The notes: generated by a model from the sequence alone, not told the origin. A stretch of 64,000 bases of DNA from JAVBLV01 sp031553195 (GCA_031553195.1 JAVBLV010000014.1:1-64000); one strand, 5' to 3'. Numbered from the stretch's first letter, positions 8,976 to 18,966 are shown. A program made the numbers and translations.

Positions 8976-10625
8976 CTATTCAACAGTTTCCCATTGAAAG
9001 TTTTCTTCCAGTATCCAATTGGCTCGTATCGTAATGGGCTTGGGAAAAAATCGCACCGTTTCAGGCGCTTTTTTTAACCAGTAATCCCCTGAATCCCATT
9101 TCCCATTATTGTTTTTGTCTTCAATTATTTTGATACGGTAATTTCCCGGATTAAGATGTTCAAACGATAGTTTATTTTCTTTATTTACAATAAATTCCGA
9201 TAGAATATTTTCTCTTTCGTCGAGTAATTGTATAATATACTGGCATTCTTCCTCTTTTGATCCAAAAGAGAAAAACATGTCGCCATAATCTTCGGGAGTA
9301 TCAACCTTTGCTGTAAATTGAAGCGTATCATTAGTTTGACCGTAAATATCCGTAAAACGATTTCCGAAGATAATTATTTTATATTCTGCTCCCTCCTTTA
9401 GAGAGTAGTTTATCCGCGCCTTTCTTCTAATGGTATCAATAATGGATATAGCAGGATATAATGTGTCGTTTTCATAAATGATTTGGACGGCATGTAGGCT
9501 GTCCGCTTTTTGCAAAGGATTGGTAAAGGTCAGTTCTAAAGGTTTAAAATAAGCATGTTTTGAAGAAAAGTTAGAAGACATTATACTAACCTTTCCTTTT
9601 TTCGATTGATCCCTGACAATTTTTAAAGTGGTGTCTGAAAGTTTGCTACCTGCATCGCTTAGAGTAAAGAAAATTGTGTCGATTAAATTACTGTCTTTTA
9701 TCCAAATATGAAGGCTGTCTGCTTTTGATGAAAATTCCGAAACAAAAGAAAGGTTCTGATGCGGAGGCAGAATGGCAATCTTTGGCGAAACCAGAGGATA
9801 TTTGGATATAATTAACAAATGATTATCTTGTACGAAAGAGGAAGATACGAGGCGTTGAATTTCTTCTGACTCAGGGAGAAATAAAAATAAAGATTCGGGT
9901 TTGTACGCTGTTGAATCGCTGTCGAATGAATGTTTTAGCCATGGGAGAACCTGCTTTTGCGCAAATGCAATTTCTTCGGTTGCCAAATCATATTTCAAAT
10001 TACTGTTCAGGTCGCGTAAAACAAATATTTTATAGGCTTGATTTTGCAAATAGGGAATGGAAAAAAAACCAGAGCTATCGGTGCGCGAAACATAATAAGG
10101 TTTCTCTTTCGCGACAATAGAATCTTCGTTTTTCGTATACAATGCAACTATCGCGCCCAATTCAGGCTTCAAACTGAACGCATTATAGACGCGACCTTCG
10201 ATAAGCATCGAGTCTAGAGCGTTTCCCGTAGAAAAAACATAGGAAAAATTACGGAAAACATTTCTCTCGTTGTTGTCGACGATAGCATTCCCGAAATATA
10301 ATCGATAGGTAAGGTCTGGTTTTAGTTCTTCGCGAAATATTACTTTGACTGTTTTCCCCGAAAGCTTTATTTCCGGTCTGTTTTCCAAAGGCGGGGAACA
10401 AAGAAATTCCGTTTGAATATTATTGAATTGCAAATACTCATTAAAGTGAAGCTGAATAGTATTCCCCTTAAAAAGCAGGGAACCTTGAGGCGGTTGCGCT
10501 TCAAGAAGTACGGGAGGAGTGTTATCTACAGGCCCTCCCGGAGGATAGGATCTATTGGCGCAGGAAACGATTACCAAACCGATAATGGCTAAAAGCAGTG
10601 TATTTCTATGAATAAAATTCTTCAA
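8976..10625 (-). CDS. Ig-like domain lipoprotein of Bacteroidota
   Basis: The 549-residue product begins with a lipoprotein signal (hydrophobic core, then VIVSCAN, lipidated Cys22). A PPGGPVDNTPP motif introduces an Ig-like (Big_5/SbsA-type) domain at about residues 35-130, with LHFNEYLQFNN and YVFSTG as its ends. The middle part has a carboxypeptidase-regulatory-like segment (GRVYNAFSLKPELGAIVALY). The C-terminus has KIIEDKNNNGKWDSGDY, typical of the proteins annotated as Ig-like domain-containing in this phylum. It is probably anchored in the outer membrane. No enzymatic motif is visible and its role is unknown. Confidence 0.8.
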   Translation of the reverse strand: MKNFIHRNTLLLAIIGLVIVSCANRSYPPGGPVDNTPPVLLEAQPPQGSLLFKGNTIQLHFNEYLQFNNIQTEFLCSPPLENRPEIKLSGKTVKVIFREELKPDLTYRLYFGNAIVDNNERNVFRNFSYVFSTGNALDSMLIEGRVYNAFSLKPELGAIVALYTKNEDSIVAKEKPYYVSRTDSSGFFSIPYLQNQAYKIFVLRDLNSNLKYDLATEEIAFAQKQVLPWLKHSFDSDSTAYKPESLFLFLPESEEIQRLVSSSFVQDNHLLIISKYPLVSPKIAILPPHQNLSFVSEFSSKADSLHIWIKDSNLIDTIFFTLSDAGSKLSDTTLKIVRDQSKKGKVSIMSSNFSSKHAYFKPLELTFTNPLQKADSLHAVQIIYENDTLYPAISIIDTIRRKARINYSLKEGAEYKIIIFGNRFTDIYGQTNDTLQFTAKVDTPEDYGDMFFSFGSKEEECQYIIQLLDERENILSEFIVNKENKLSFEHLNPGNYRIKIIEDKNNNGKWDSGDYWLKKAPETVRFFPKPITIRANWILEENFQWETVE

Positions 10626-10654
10626 ATGGAAAAAAGATTAATATTTTTTGCATA

Positions 10655-10662
10655 CAAAAATA
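10655..10662 (-). promoter_or_regulatory. Likely -7 box for the Ig-like lipoprotein gene
   Basis: The minus strand reads TATTTTTG, a perfect fit to TAnnTTTG, 30 bases before the ATG at 10625. No convincing -33 TTTG lies at the right distance. Confidence 0.45.
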
Positions 10663-10772
10663 CATATAATTAATGACGAAAAATACTACATGACCTCAAA
10701 ATAAACTCTGGCTTGGCTTTACCTCCTTTCGTCTTTTGTCTTACCGAATGCAGATATTTATCAAAAATGTAG

Positions 10773-10780
10773 TATTTTTG
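10773..10780 (+). promoter_or_regulatory. Likely -7 box for the small lipoprotein gene
   Basis: TATTTTTG on the plus strand, 48 bases before the ATG at 10829. The -33 element is not clear. Confidence 0.45.
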
Positions 10781-10828
10781 CAAAAAAGATGATAGTCCAA
10801 ATAAGTTAATTAAAAACATAAAACAGAT

Positions 10829-11392
10829 ATGAAAAAGATAATAATGGCATTCTTTTTTGCAGGAGGAATTTTGTTTTCTTTTGTGGGATGCGAAGATAAG
10901 GAAAATCCGGTTTCGGACATTCTTCAAATGGCCAATGTAAACGTTACGAAAAACGGAGAAGTAACGCCGTATACATTTTCTGTTGCCGCTGCAACTTCGA
11001 AATCCAATAGCGGCGATACGGCCTATACGGTTATTGCAGCGTCAAATATAACCAGCCAAAAACCCACTATGACGATCATGGTACAAGGAAAGGCTGTGGG
11101 TAATTTCGGAGTCTCGATTAATGCAAGCGCTTTGTTGGGAGGAGATTATTCTAAAATTTTATCTAATACGGTTATCGTTTATTTCTCTGAAGACGAATAT
11201 GTAATTATGATTAATGGAAGTATTAATATAACAAGTATTACCGATAATATTATCCAAGGGACTTTTAGTGGAACCGGTATAAATGGGAAGGATATTAAGG
11301 ATTTAGACCTGACCGGAATAGCGACCCTTTTGTTAGGAGGTCTCCCTTACTCTCTTGAGGGAAGCTTCAAAACGGCAAAAGTTAATTTCTAA
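10829..11392 (+). CDS. Small predicted lipoprotein, family not recognised
   Basis: A 187-residue protein with a lipoprotein signal (SFVGCED, Cys21). The mature part is rich in serine, threonine and alternating hydrophobic residues, which suggests a beta-sandwich or a calycin-like barrel. It could belong to one of the short lipoprotein families of Bacteroidales (DUF6252- or DUF4840-like), but I cannot place it. It is a single-gene unit, with its own -7 box upstream and a strong terminator 18 bases past the stop. Confidence 0.75.
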   Translation: MKKIIMAFFFAGGILFSFVGCEDKENPVSDILQMANVNVTKNGEVTPYTFSVAAATSKSNSGDTAYTVIAASNITSQKPTMTIMVQGKAVGNFGVSINASALLGGDYSKILSNTVIVYFSEDEYVIMINGSINITSITDNIIQGTFSGTGINGKDIKDLDLTGIATLLLGGLPYSLEGSFKTAKVNF

Positions 11393-11410
11393 GATAGAAA
11401 CAGAGAATGG

Positions 11411-11450
11411 AAAGGCAGGTTGTTGGATTTAAAACAATCTGCCTTTTCTT
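11411..11450 (+). terminator. Rho-independent terminator
   Basis: AAAGGCAGGTTGT at 11411-11423 pairs with ACAATCTGCCTTT at 11435-11447 (with one G-T), followed by a T-rich tail. It closes the small lipoprotein gene. Confidence 0.85.
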
Positions 11451-11506
11451 GTATTGACCGAAAAGGAAAAAAAGATAAATTGCAGGTAGGAAAATACAAG
11501 AACTCA

Positions 11507-11666
11507 GAGATTGTCTAAATTTTTATGGAAAAGATTTTGAGAGATAACAATAGCGAGTTTGCAGACGGAGTTTTTCAAGAATAGTAGCGCTATTTGGTAA
11601 AAATTCCGACAAAAAAGAGCATTTTTAGCTTAAAAATACTTCATAGAAAAATTTTTAGACAACCTC
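11507..11666. repeat. MITE-like 160-bp repeat, copy 3
   Basis: Ends GAGATTGTCTAAA and TTTAGACAACCTC. The ends form imperfect inverted repeats of about 35 bases. The interior carries CAAGAATAGTAGCGCTATTT as in the other copies. It lies directly upstream of the guaB promoter. Confidence 0.88.
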
Positions 11667-11713
11667 TCAAATTCCCTTGCAGAAAAGAGTTTTTAAAACT
11701 CGCTAAAAAGTGA

Positions 11714-11721
11714 TATTTTTG
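11714..11721 (+). promoter_or_regulatory. Likely guaB -7 box
   Basis: TATTTTTG, 17 bases before the guaB ATG, with TTTT at 11691-11694 exactly 19 bases upstream. This would give a very short leader of about 10 bases. Confidence 0.5.
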
Positions 11722-11738
11722 CATTAAAATTTGATATT

Positions 11739-13205
11739 ATGTTTTCAGACAGCTCAAAATTAATAGGAGAGGGATTAACATACGACGATGTATTGCTCGC
11801 GCCTGCATATTCGGACGTACTTCCCCGGGATGCAAATATTACCTCTCGGTTTAGCCGCAATATCAAAATTAATATACCTCTCGTTTCAGCGGCTATGGAT
11901 ACTGTTACGGAAGCTAAAATGGCTATTGCCATGGCTCAGGAAGGAGGCATTGGCGTCATCCATAAAAATATGACCATCGAACAGCAGGTTCATGAGGTAG
12001 CAAAGGTGAAGAGGGCTGAAAACGGGATGATAATCAATCCGATTACTTTAACTCAAGATGCAGTTGTACAGGATGCGCTCAATGTTATTAAAGAATATGG
12101 CATTGGAGGCATTCCGGTAGTAGATGTTGAAAATCAATTGTTAGGGATTGTGACTAACCGCGATCTTCGTTTTGAAAAAGATGCGCGTCGTCCTATTGTA
12201 GAGGTTATGACAAAGAAGGTGGTTACCACATCGGAATTTACAGACTTCGAAAAGGCGGCGGATATCTTGCAACAACATCGTATTGAAAAGCTTCCGGTTG
12301 TTAATAGCGAGGGAAAACTTGTTGGATTAATTACTTACAGAGATATTATAAAACTGAAAGAAAGACCCAATGCTTGCAAAGACGACAAAGGGCGTTTACG
12401 GGTGGCGGCGGCAGTGGGCGTTGCGTCGAACACATTAGAACGGGTACAGGAACTTATACAAGTGGGCGTCGACGCAGTAGTAATAGATTCTGCGCATGGC
12501 CATTCTATGAATGTAATTGAAATAACGAAACAAGTGAAAAAGCGTTTCCCGAATATCGACGTAATTGTGGGAAACATAGCAACAGGGGAAGCGGCTATGG
12601 CGCTTGCCAAAGCGGGAGCCGATGCGGTAAAAGTGGGCATAGGACCGGGTTCTATTTGTACAACGCGTATTATTGCCGGTATCGGAGTCCCGCAATTATC
12701 TGCAATTCATTTGGTATATAAAGCCTTAAAAGGAACGGATATTCCTATTATTGCCGACGGAGGAATTCGCTATTCAGGCGATATTGTAAAGGCATTGGCT
12801 GCCGGCGCCGATTCTATTATGGCAGGTTCTTTATTTGCCGGCGTGGAAGAATCTCCGGGCGATACGATTATATTCGAAGGTAGAAAATACAAATCTTATC
12901 GCGGCATGGGATCCATAGAAGCCATGCAACAGGGATCTAAAGATCGCTATTTTCAGGATATGGAGGATGATATAAAGAAACTTGTTCCAGAAGGTATTGT
13001 AGGACGCGTTCCTTATAAAGGAACCGTTTCGGAAGTCGTTTTTCAATTAATAGGCGGATTAAGGGCCGGCATGGGCTATACCGGTTCGAAAGATATTGCC
13101 GCCCTGCAACAAGCGAGATTTATAAAAATAACAACGGGAGGCTACGCTGAAAGCCATCCGCATGATATTACGATTACTCGCGAAGCTCCTAATTATTCGA
13201 GATAA
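11739..13205 (+). CDS. guaB: Inosine-5'-monophosphate dehydrogenase
   Basis: Oxidises IMP to XMP with NAD, the committed step to GMP. The 488-residue length is standard. It has the N-terminal GLTYDDVLLAPAYSDVLP, two CBS modules at about residues 95-210, the catalytic loop GPGSICTTR with Cys307, and the flap region RGMGSIEAMQQ followed by SKDRYF. It is followed after 56 bases by a foldase gene on the same strand, an order (guaB, then parvulin genes) that I remember from other Bacteroidales. Confidence 0.98.
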   Translation: MFSDSSKLIGEGLTYDDVLLAPAYSDVLPRDANITSRFSRNIKINIPLVSAAMDTVTEAKMAIAMAQEGGIGVIHKNMTIEQQVHEVAKVKRAENGMIINPITLTQDAVVQDALNVIKEYGIGGIPVVDVENQLLGIVTNRDLRFEKDARRPIVEVMTKKVVTTSEFTDFEKAADILQQHRIEKLPVVNSEGKLVGLITYRDIIKLKERPNACKDDKGRLRVAAAVGVASNTLERVQELIQVGVDAVVIDSAHGHSMNVIEITKQVKKRFPNIDVIVGNIATGEAAMALAKAGADAVKVGIGPGSICTTRIIAGIGVPQLSAIHLVYKALKGTDIPIIADGGIRYSGDIVKALAAGADSIMAGSLFAGVEESPGDTIIFEGRKYKSYRGMGSIEAMQQGSKDRYFQDMEDDIKKLVPEGIVGRVPYKGTVSEVVFQLIGGLRAGMGYTGSKDIAALQQARFIKITTGGYAESHPHDITITREAPNYSR

Positions 13206-13261
13206 ATAAAAGCGACGATCAACGCTATTAAAAATTTAAATATTAGATAGATTCATACATT

Positions 13262-15328
13262 ATGAAAAGGTTACGTCTGTTAAAATTAATTTTGTGGACT
13301 GTATTATTAGGCTTCCAGGTTACGTATGCTCAAAACAATAAAGATTCTATATTGGTAAATGTGGCTGGAGAGAAGTATACCGCGTCTCAATTATTGGATT
13401 TATATAAAAAGGCAAGTCAAAACTCGTCTGCTAAATTTGATAAGGCCGATTTTAAAAACTATCTGGACTTGTTCATAAACTTTAAGCTTAAAATAAAAGA
13501 AGCGGAAAAACTCGGATTGGATACGCTGAAGAAATTCAGAGACGAATATTCCGTATACGATTATCAGGTAACCGAACCCTATTTGACAGACGACAGTTGT
13601 ATGAATGCATTGGCCAATATGTACTATAACCGCTCAAAGACAAATGTAAGGGCTAGTCATATTTTATTTAAGATAGAATTGGAAGATCCGGATTCTGTGA
13701 AGGTGTATAAGAGGGCAATGGATATTAGGAAAAAGGCGTTAAAGGGAGAAGATTTCGAAAAATTGGCGGTGGAATATTCCGAAGATCCGTCGGCCGTTCC
13801 GCAAAAAGATCCGAGAACAGGGAGTATTATGAATGGAAATGGAGGAGATTTAGGATATTTTACAGTATTAGATATGGAGCTTCCCTTTGAAGACGCTATT
13901 TATAATATGGCTGTGGGAGAGATTTCCATGCCTGTCAGAACAAGGTATGGGTATCATATAATTAAAAAGACGGGCGCCCTTGACTCTTGGGGAAATACAA
14001 AATTGAAACATGTCTGGATTGGCGTTGATGAGAAGGAAGATTCGTCAATGGCATATTCTAAAATAATGATGGCATATGAAAATCTGGAAGGAGGCCGGTT
14101 TTTTGACGAGGTGGCAAGAAATTATAGTCAAGACGCCAATACTTCAACAAAAGGGGGACTGTTGCCGAGTATGCTCCCCAATCAAATGCCGCCCGACTAT
14201 TTGGAAAAAGCGGCAAAACTGAGAGAAGGGGAATATTCTAGTCCTTTTAGAACAAAATTCGGATACCATATTATATTGGTGATGGAAAAATCAAGCGTTC
14301 CTCCTTTTGAGACAATCGAAAGTTCTTTTAAAAGGAAAATTTCTTACACCAACAGAATAGAAATCGTAAACGATTGTTTTATGAGAAAAGCGGGCAAAGA
14401 GTATGGCCTAAAAGAAGATAGAAAAGGATTGGAAACCATTAAAAATTTGATGAACGATTCAATCAACACAAAAACATGGGATTATCCCAAAACGATTGAT
14501 CTTTCGAAAGCGTTGTTTGTTATAGATGGAAAATCATGTACGCAGAAAGATCTTGCAGAGAATATAAAAATGTCGCAGGGAGATGTATATACCTCAAGTA
14601 TATTGAGTTATCGCGTAGATATGAAGTATCGGTCTCTTTTGCTAAAAGCTTGTAAAGAAGCGGTCAAATCTCATTTAGGGGAAAAATATCCGGATATAAA
14701 ACAAACATTACAAAACTATAGAGAAGGATTATTAATCTTCGACATTAATGAAAAAATGGTTTGGTTAAAATCTATATTAGATACGGCAGGATTGGAAAAG
14801 TTCTATAATGATACCAAAAACAGTCATTTTGTCAAATTTTCTCATGGCGCTCAATTGAAAGAAGAAGACAATTATTATATGTGGAATGAAAGGGCGGACG
14901 TAACAATCTGGAAATTTGAAAATAAGTGTATCGCTCCGGATAAAGCTGTAAATATAATGAATAAAGGATTCAAGGAGAAACTGGCAGATTCTGAAATATT
15001 CGACCTGCTGAACGCTAAAGTAAATAAAAATGCCGATGCGACAAAAGATATTCAATTTAGTTGGGGAAAATACGAAAAAGATGGGTTGGAATCTTTTAGT
15101 AAAATAGATTGGAAAGAAGGGGTAAGCAAGGCTATTCCAATGGAAAATGATTCATATGAAATATTTCTTATACATAAGATATTGCCTCCGGAATTGAAAT
15201 CATTGGATGAAGCAAAAGGTTATTATACAAATAACTATCAAGAATACCTGGAAAAAGAATGGATAAAATCTTTGCGGGCGAAATATCCTTATTCTATAAA
15301 TACCCAACTATTGGAAACCCTTCGTTAG
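13262..15328 (+). CDS. Periplasmic peptidyl-prolyl isomerase with two parvulin domains
   Basis: The 688-residue product has a signal peptide (to about TYAQ, residue 24), an N-terminal SurA-like helical region, and two rotamase domains in a row. The first starts NVRASHILFKI (about residue 128) and ends with GYHIIKK. The second starts LKHVWIGVDE (about 247) and ends with GYHIILV. The long C-terminal part (about 350-688) has no motif I know. It probably folds outer-membrane or secreted proteins. It is the first of three foldase-like genes in a row. The gap to the next gene is 52 bases. Confidence 0.88.
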   Translation: MKRLRLLKLILWTVLLGFQVTYAQNNKDSILVNVAGEKYTASQLLDLYKKASQNSSAKFDKADFKNYLDLFINFKLKIKEAEKLGLDTLKKFRDEYSVYDYQVTEPYLTDDSCMNALANMYYNRSKTNVRASHILFKIELEDPDSVKVYKRAMDIRKKALKGEDFEKLAVEYSEDPSAVPQKDPRTGSIMNGNGGDLGYFTVLDMELPFEDAIYNMAVGEISMPVRTRYGYHIIKKTGALDSWGNTKLKHVWIGVDEKEDSSMAYSKIMMAYENLEGGRFFDEVARNYSQDANTSTKGGLLPSMLPNQMPPDYLEKAAKLREGEYSSPFRTKFGYHIILVMEKSSVPPFETIESSFKRKISYTNRIEIVNDCFMRKAGKEYGLKEDRKGLETIKNLMNDSINTKTWDYPKTIDLSKALFVIDGKSCTQKDLAENIKMSQGDVYTSSILSYRVDMKYRSLLLKACKEAVKSHLGEKYPDIKQTLQNYREGLLIFDINEKMVWLKSILDTAGLEKFYNDTKNSHFVKFSHGAQLKEEDNYYMWNERADVTIWKFENKCIAPDKAVNIMNKGFKEKLADSEIFDLLNAKVNKNADATKDIQFSWGKYEKDGLESFSKIDWKEGVSKAIPMENDSYEIFLIHKILPPELKSLDEAKGYYTNNYQEYLEKEWIKSLRAKYPYSINTQLLETLR

Positions 15329-15380
15329 AATTATGTATGATTTAAAATAATTTTGTATCTCTTGTAAATTCCGGATATCA

Positions 15381-16238
15381 ATGAGGGAAAATAAATTTCT
15401 TGTTTATCTTTTTATTGGCTTGATTGTCTTGGGACAGTTGTCTTGCCGGAGCCGCAACGATAAACAACCGATTGCGAGGGTGTATGATGATTATTTATAT
15501 AAATCCGATATAAAAGATATTATACCCGAGGGCTTATATGGGGAAGATAGCGCCGCGTTTGTTCAGAGTTATATCCAGCAGTGGATTAAGGAGATGGTAA
15601 TTATTAATAAAGCGAGGAAAAACGTAGATGAAAAATTCGAAAGGCAATTGGAAGATTATAAAAATTCTTTGATTGTTTATGAATATGAAAGGCAAATTAT
15701 AGACAAGTTATTGGATACGGTTGTTTCGAACGAAGAAATTGAAACTTATTATCAAGAAAATAAAGATAACTTTTTATTGAAAGATAATATTATTAAGGTC
15801 TTGTACGTTAAGTTGGATAAAAATTCGACAGTTGCTATCAATTCGGTTAAGAAATTGCTTTTTAGGTCGGCGATAGATGAAAAAAGCAAATTGGAATTGG
15901 ATAAAATAGCGGCTTCCTCAGGCGTTAATTTTTATTTAGATGATCAAAAGTGGTTGTTGTTCAACGATCTGTTAAAAGAAATTCCGATAGAAACCTATAA
16001 TCAGGAATTATTTTTACAGAATAATAGAAATGTTGATATTGTAGATAATAATTATGCCTACATTGCTCGTATTGTCGACTTTAAAATCAGGGATTCGAAT
16101 TCTCCTTTAAGCCTTGAAAAAGAGAACATAAAAGCAATTATAATTAATAAAAGGAAAGTTGAATTGGCAACTAAAATGCATCAGGAATTGCTGAAGGAAG
16201 CCGAATTGAAAAAACAAATTGAAATTATAAACGATTAA
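15381..16238 (+). CDS. SurA-like lipoprotein, no clear rotamase domain
   Basis: A 285-residue lipoprotein (QLSCRSRND, Cys22). The helical region WIKEMVIINKARKNVDEKF... EIETYYQENKDNFLLKD resembles the chaperone part of SurA/PrsA proteins. No GYHII-type parvulin end is seen, so this may be a chaperone without isomerase activity. It sits between two parvulin genes and is likely cotranscribed with the first. The gap to the next gene holds a MITE-like repeat. Confidence 0.75.
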   Translation: MRENKFLVYLFIGLIVLGQLSCRSRNDKQPIARVYDDYLYKSDIKDIIPEGLYGEDSAAFVQSYIQQWIKEMVIINKARKNVDEKFERQLEDYKNSLIVYEYERQIIDKLLDTVVSNEEIETYYQENKDNFLLKDNIIKVLYVKLDKNSTVAINSVKKLLFRSAIDEKSKLELDKIAASSGVNFYLDDQKWLLFNDLLKEIPIETYNQELFLQNNRNVDIVDNNYAYIARIVDFKIRDSNSPLSLEKENIKAIIINKRKVELATKMHQELLKEAELKKQIEIIND

Positions 16239-16292
16239 TATCCTCGACTGATTAAGATTCTGGCGCCTGAAAAGTAATACCGGAATCACTAA

Positions 16293-16452
16293 GAGGTTGT
16301 TTAAATTTTTATAGAAAAGATTTTGAGAGATAAAAATAGCAAGTTTGCAGGCGGGATTTTTCAAGAATAGTAGCGCTATTTGGTAAAAATTCCGACAAAA
16401 AAGCGCATTTTTAGACTCAAAATACTTCAGAGAAAAATTTTAAAACAACCTC
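16293..16452. repeat. MITE-like 160-bp repeat, copy 4
   Basis: Ends GAGGTTGTTTAAATTTTTAT and CAACCTC. Same length and interior as copies 3, 5 and 6. It has landed inside the foldase cluster, between the lipoprotein and surA, and may weaken or supply transcription of surA. Confidence 0.9.
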
Positions 16453-16500
16453 TTATAAATCTTCAAAAATAAAATGCAATCACTTATAAAGCTAGAACGA

Positions 16501-17871
16501 ATGAAAAACAAAAGTTTTGTATTTGCCTTGATAATAATGTTTATGCATGTTATCGCTTTTTCCCAGGAAGAAGAAAAAGGTCAGGATAAAAAAGTAGTGA
16601 TAGATCAAGTAGTGGGGATCGTAGGAAAAAATATCATTAAACTTTCTGATATTGAATCCAATTATTCTCAAATCCGCCTTCAAAGAGGAAACGAAAATGC
16701 ATTTTCCACTCGTTGCGAAATATTGGAAAGACTTTTGGAAACGAAACTGATGTTACATCAGGCGAATTTAGATAGCGTGGTTGTCGAAGACGAAAAAGTC
16801 GACGCTGAGTTAGATCAGCGTATTCGTATGATGATTAGGAACTACGGATCGAAGGAAGCGCTTGAAAAAGAAGCTGGTAAATCAATAGAAGAATTAAAGG
16901 ATACTTACAGGGAACCTTTCAGGGAAAACATCATGATACAACAAATTAGGGATAAGATTACAAAAGATGTAAAAGTAACCCCTAAAGAAGTGGCAGAATT
17001 TTTTACCCGATTGACCAAAGATAGCGTTGAAACCATAGAATCAAGTTACGAAATCTTGCAAATCATGAAAAATCCCGAAATAAGCCATGAGGAAAGGGAG
17101 AGAGTGAGGGCGGATTTGAACAGGCTAAGAGAACGGATTGTGCAAGGGGAGAAATTTGCAACGCTGGCGGCTCTTTATTCTGAAGATCCCGGAACGGCCA
17201 AAAAGGGCGGAGAATTAGGCCTCTTTACAAGAGGAGAAATGGTAAGCGAATTTGAGGCGACTGCCTTTGGATTAAAACCGGGAGAGATTTCGCCGATTAT
17301 AGAAACCCGGTATGGATTTCACATAATACAGTTGATAGAGCGAAGAGGCGACTTTGTGAATGCAAGACATATATTGATGATTCCTAAGGTCTCGCCTTTA
17401 GATTTACAAAAGGCGAAATTCTTTTTGGATAGTATTTCTATTTTAGTGAAAAACAAAAAATATACTTTCGAAGAAGCCGCTTTAATGTTTTCTGACGACG
17501 CAAGCAAAACAAACGGAGGTTTAATTACCAATCCAAGGGACGGTTCCTCGAAAATGTCGTTGGCAATGGCAAAAGAATATTTGCAGTATAATGGTTTTGA
17601 TAAAATGGAAGAAGGGGATATAACGCCGCCTTTGCTTACAAAGAATGATATGAATCAGGATGCATATAGAGTCTTATTTCTGAAAACAAAAATCAAAGAA
17701 CATAAGGCTAATATGAACGACGATTATAGTTTGATATACGACGCCGCTTTACGCGAAGCCCAGGATAATGAAATAAAGAAATGGGCCAAGAAAGTTATTG
17801 CTCAGACGTATATCAAAATTTCGGACGAGTATAAAAGTTGCGATTTTGAATTTGAATGGATAAAAAGATAA
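16501..17871 (+). CDS. surA: Periplasmic chaperone/peptidyl-prolyl isomerase SurA
   Basis: A helper for outer-membrane protein folding. From the ATG at 16501 the product is 456 residues with a clear signal peptide (MKNKSFVFALIIMFMHVIAF); the ATG at 16474 would add nine residues ahead of it and is less likely. The N-terminal chaperone region (VIDQVVGIVGKNIIKLSDIE) is followed by a first parvulin domain ending TRYGFHIIQLIERRG and a second one starting ARHILMIPKV. This architecture fits SurA. It ends 17 bases before moxR. Confidence 0.9.
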   Translation: MKNKSFVFALIIMFMHVIAFSQEEEKGQDKKVVIDQVVGIVGKNIIKLSDIESNYSQIRLQRGNENAFSTRCEILERLLETKLMLHQANLDSVVVEDEKVDAELDQRIRMMIRNYGSKEALEKEAGKSIEELKDTYREPFRENIMIQQIRDKITKDVKVTPKEVAEFFTRLTKDSVETIESSYEILQIMKNPEISHEERERVRADLNRLRERIVQGEKFATLAALYSEDPGTAKKGGELGLFTRGEMVSEFEATAFGLKPGEISPIIETRYGFHIIQLIERRGDFVNARHILMIPKVSPLDLQKAKFFLDSISILVKNKKYTFEEAALMFSDDASKTNGGLITNPRDGSSKMSLAMAKEYLQYNGFDKMEEGDITPPLLTKNDMNQDAYRVLFLKTKIKEHKANMNDDYSLIYDAALREAQDNEIKKWAKKVIAQTYIKISDEYKSCDFEFEWIKR

Positions 17872-17888
17872 AAAAATAATTTGTATTT

Positions 17889-18863
17889 ATGGGACAAGTT
17901 TCTGAAGTTGAAATGATTGAGGCATTACAAGGGAAAGCCCTCGAATTGAGAAAAGAAATTGGTAAAATTATTGTAGGTCAGGATGCAGTTATAGAAAGCA
18001 TCATCATTTCTATATTTAGTCGGGGACATTGCCTTTTAATAGGCGTTCCGGGTTTGGCAAAAACGTTGATTGTTAGTACGCTGTCGCGGGTGTTGGGACT
18101 TCAATACAGCCGCATACAGTTTACGCCGGATTTGATGCCTTCGGATATTACCGGAGCTGAAATACTGGATGAAAACCGTCAATTTAAATTTATTAAAGGA
18201 CCTGTTTTTGCCAATATCATATTGGCTGATGAAATCAACCGGACGCCTCCTAAAACCCAAGCGGCTCTTTTAGAGGCTATGCAGGAAAAATCGGTGACTA
18301 TTTCGGGAATTACGCATAAACTAACAGAACCTTTTTTTGTATTGGCCACACAGAACCCGATTGAGCAGGAGGGAACCTATCCTTTGCCAGAGGCGCAACT
18401 CGACCGTTTTATGTTTAATATAAAACTCGACTACCCTTCATTCGAAGAAGAACTCCAGATTGTAAAAACGACTACTGTTGATAAGGTAGAAAATCTAAAG
18501 GTAATATTATCGGCCGAAGAGATTCTTAGGTATCAGCATATTATCAGACAAATACCTGTACCTGACAATGTTTACCAATATGCCGTAAAACTGGTTTCTT
18601 ATACGCGGGTGGGGACAAATGCTCAGAGTAACGGATTGGCGGAAAAGTATATTTCATGGGGAGCAGGGCCTCGTGCTTCGCAATATTTGATTCTCGGCGC
18701 AAAAACACATGCCGCCCTGAATGGGAAATTTTCGCCCGATATTGAAGATGTAAAAAAAGTGGCTCCTGAAATATTGCGTCACCGTATTGTGAAAAATTAT
18801 AGCGCCGAAGCCGATGGGATTAGCGTTGACGATATTGTAAAAGAGTTGATTAGTAAAGGATAA
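17889..18863 (+). CDS. MoxR-family AAA+ ATPase
   Basis: The 324-residue product has the MoxR Walker A variant GVPGLAKT at residues 52-59, Walker B LADEINR at 112-118 and a sensor 1 ATQNPIEQEGTYPLPEAQLDRF region. MoxR ATPases act as chaperones that load or remodel partner proteins, usually encoded next to a DUF58 protein and VWA (Bat) proteins. None of those partners is found here; the downstream gene is an unrelated periplasmic protein. The 17-base gap to surA suggests cotranscription with the foldases. Confidence 0.93.
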   Translation: MGQVSEVEMIEALQGKALELRKEIGKIIVGQDAVIESIIISIFSRGHCLLIGVPGLAKTLIVSTLSRVLGLQYSRIQFTPDLMPSDITGAEILDENRQFKFIKGPVFANIILADEINRTPPKTQAALLEAMQEKSVTISGITHKLTEPFFVLATQNPIEQEGTYPLPEAQLDRFMFNIKLDYPSFEEELQIVKTTTVDKVENLKVILSAEEILRYQHIIRQIPVPDNVYQYAVKLVSYTRVGTNAQSNGLAEKYISWGAGPRASQYLILGAKTHAALNGKFSPDIEDVKKVAPEILRHRIVKNYSAEADGISVDDIVKELISKG

Positions 18864-18966
18864 AACTTTATAGGGCAAAGAAATCAGTCTTGTCGCAAGT
18901 TTTGTTCAATAGGTAGGCATATAGAATCAAGATGATTTGTAAATGAAATTAAATAAGAATATCCGC

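Noticed and set aside
16107..16364. An 85-codon antisense frame overlapping the foldase lipoprotein
   Set aside because: Its first part is MITE sequence and the rest is antisense to a clear gene. It is useful only as a parallel to the NamZ extension.
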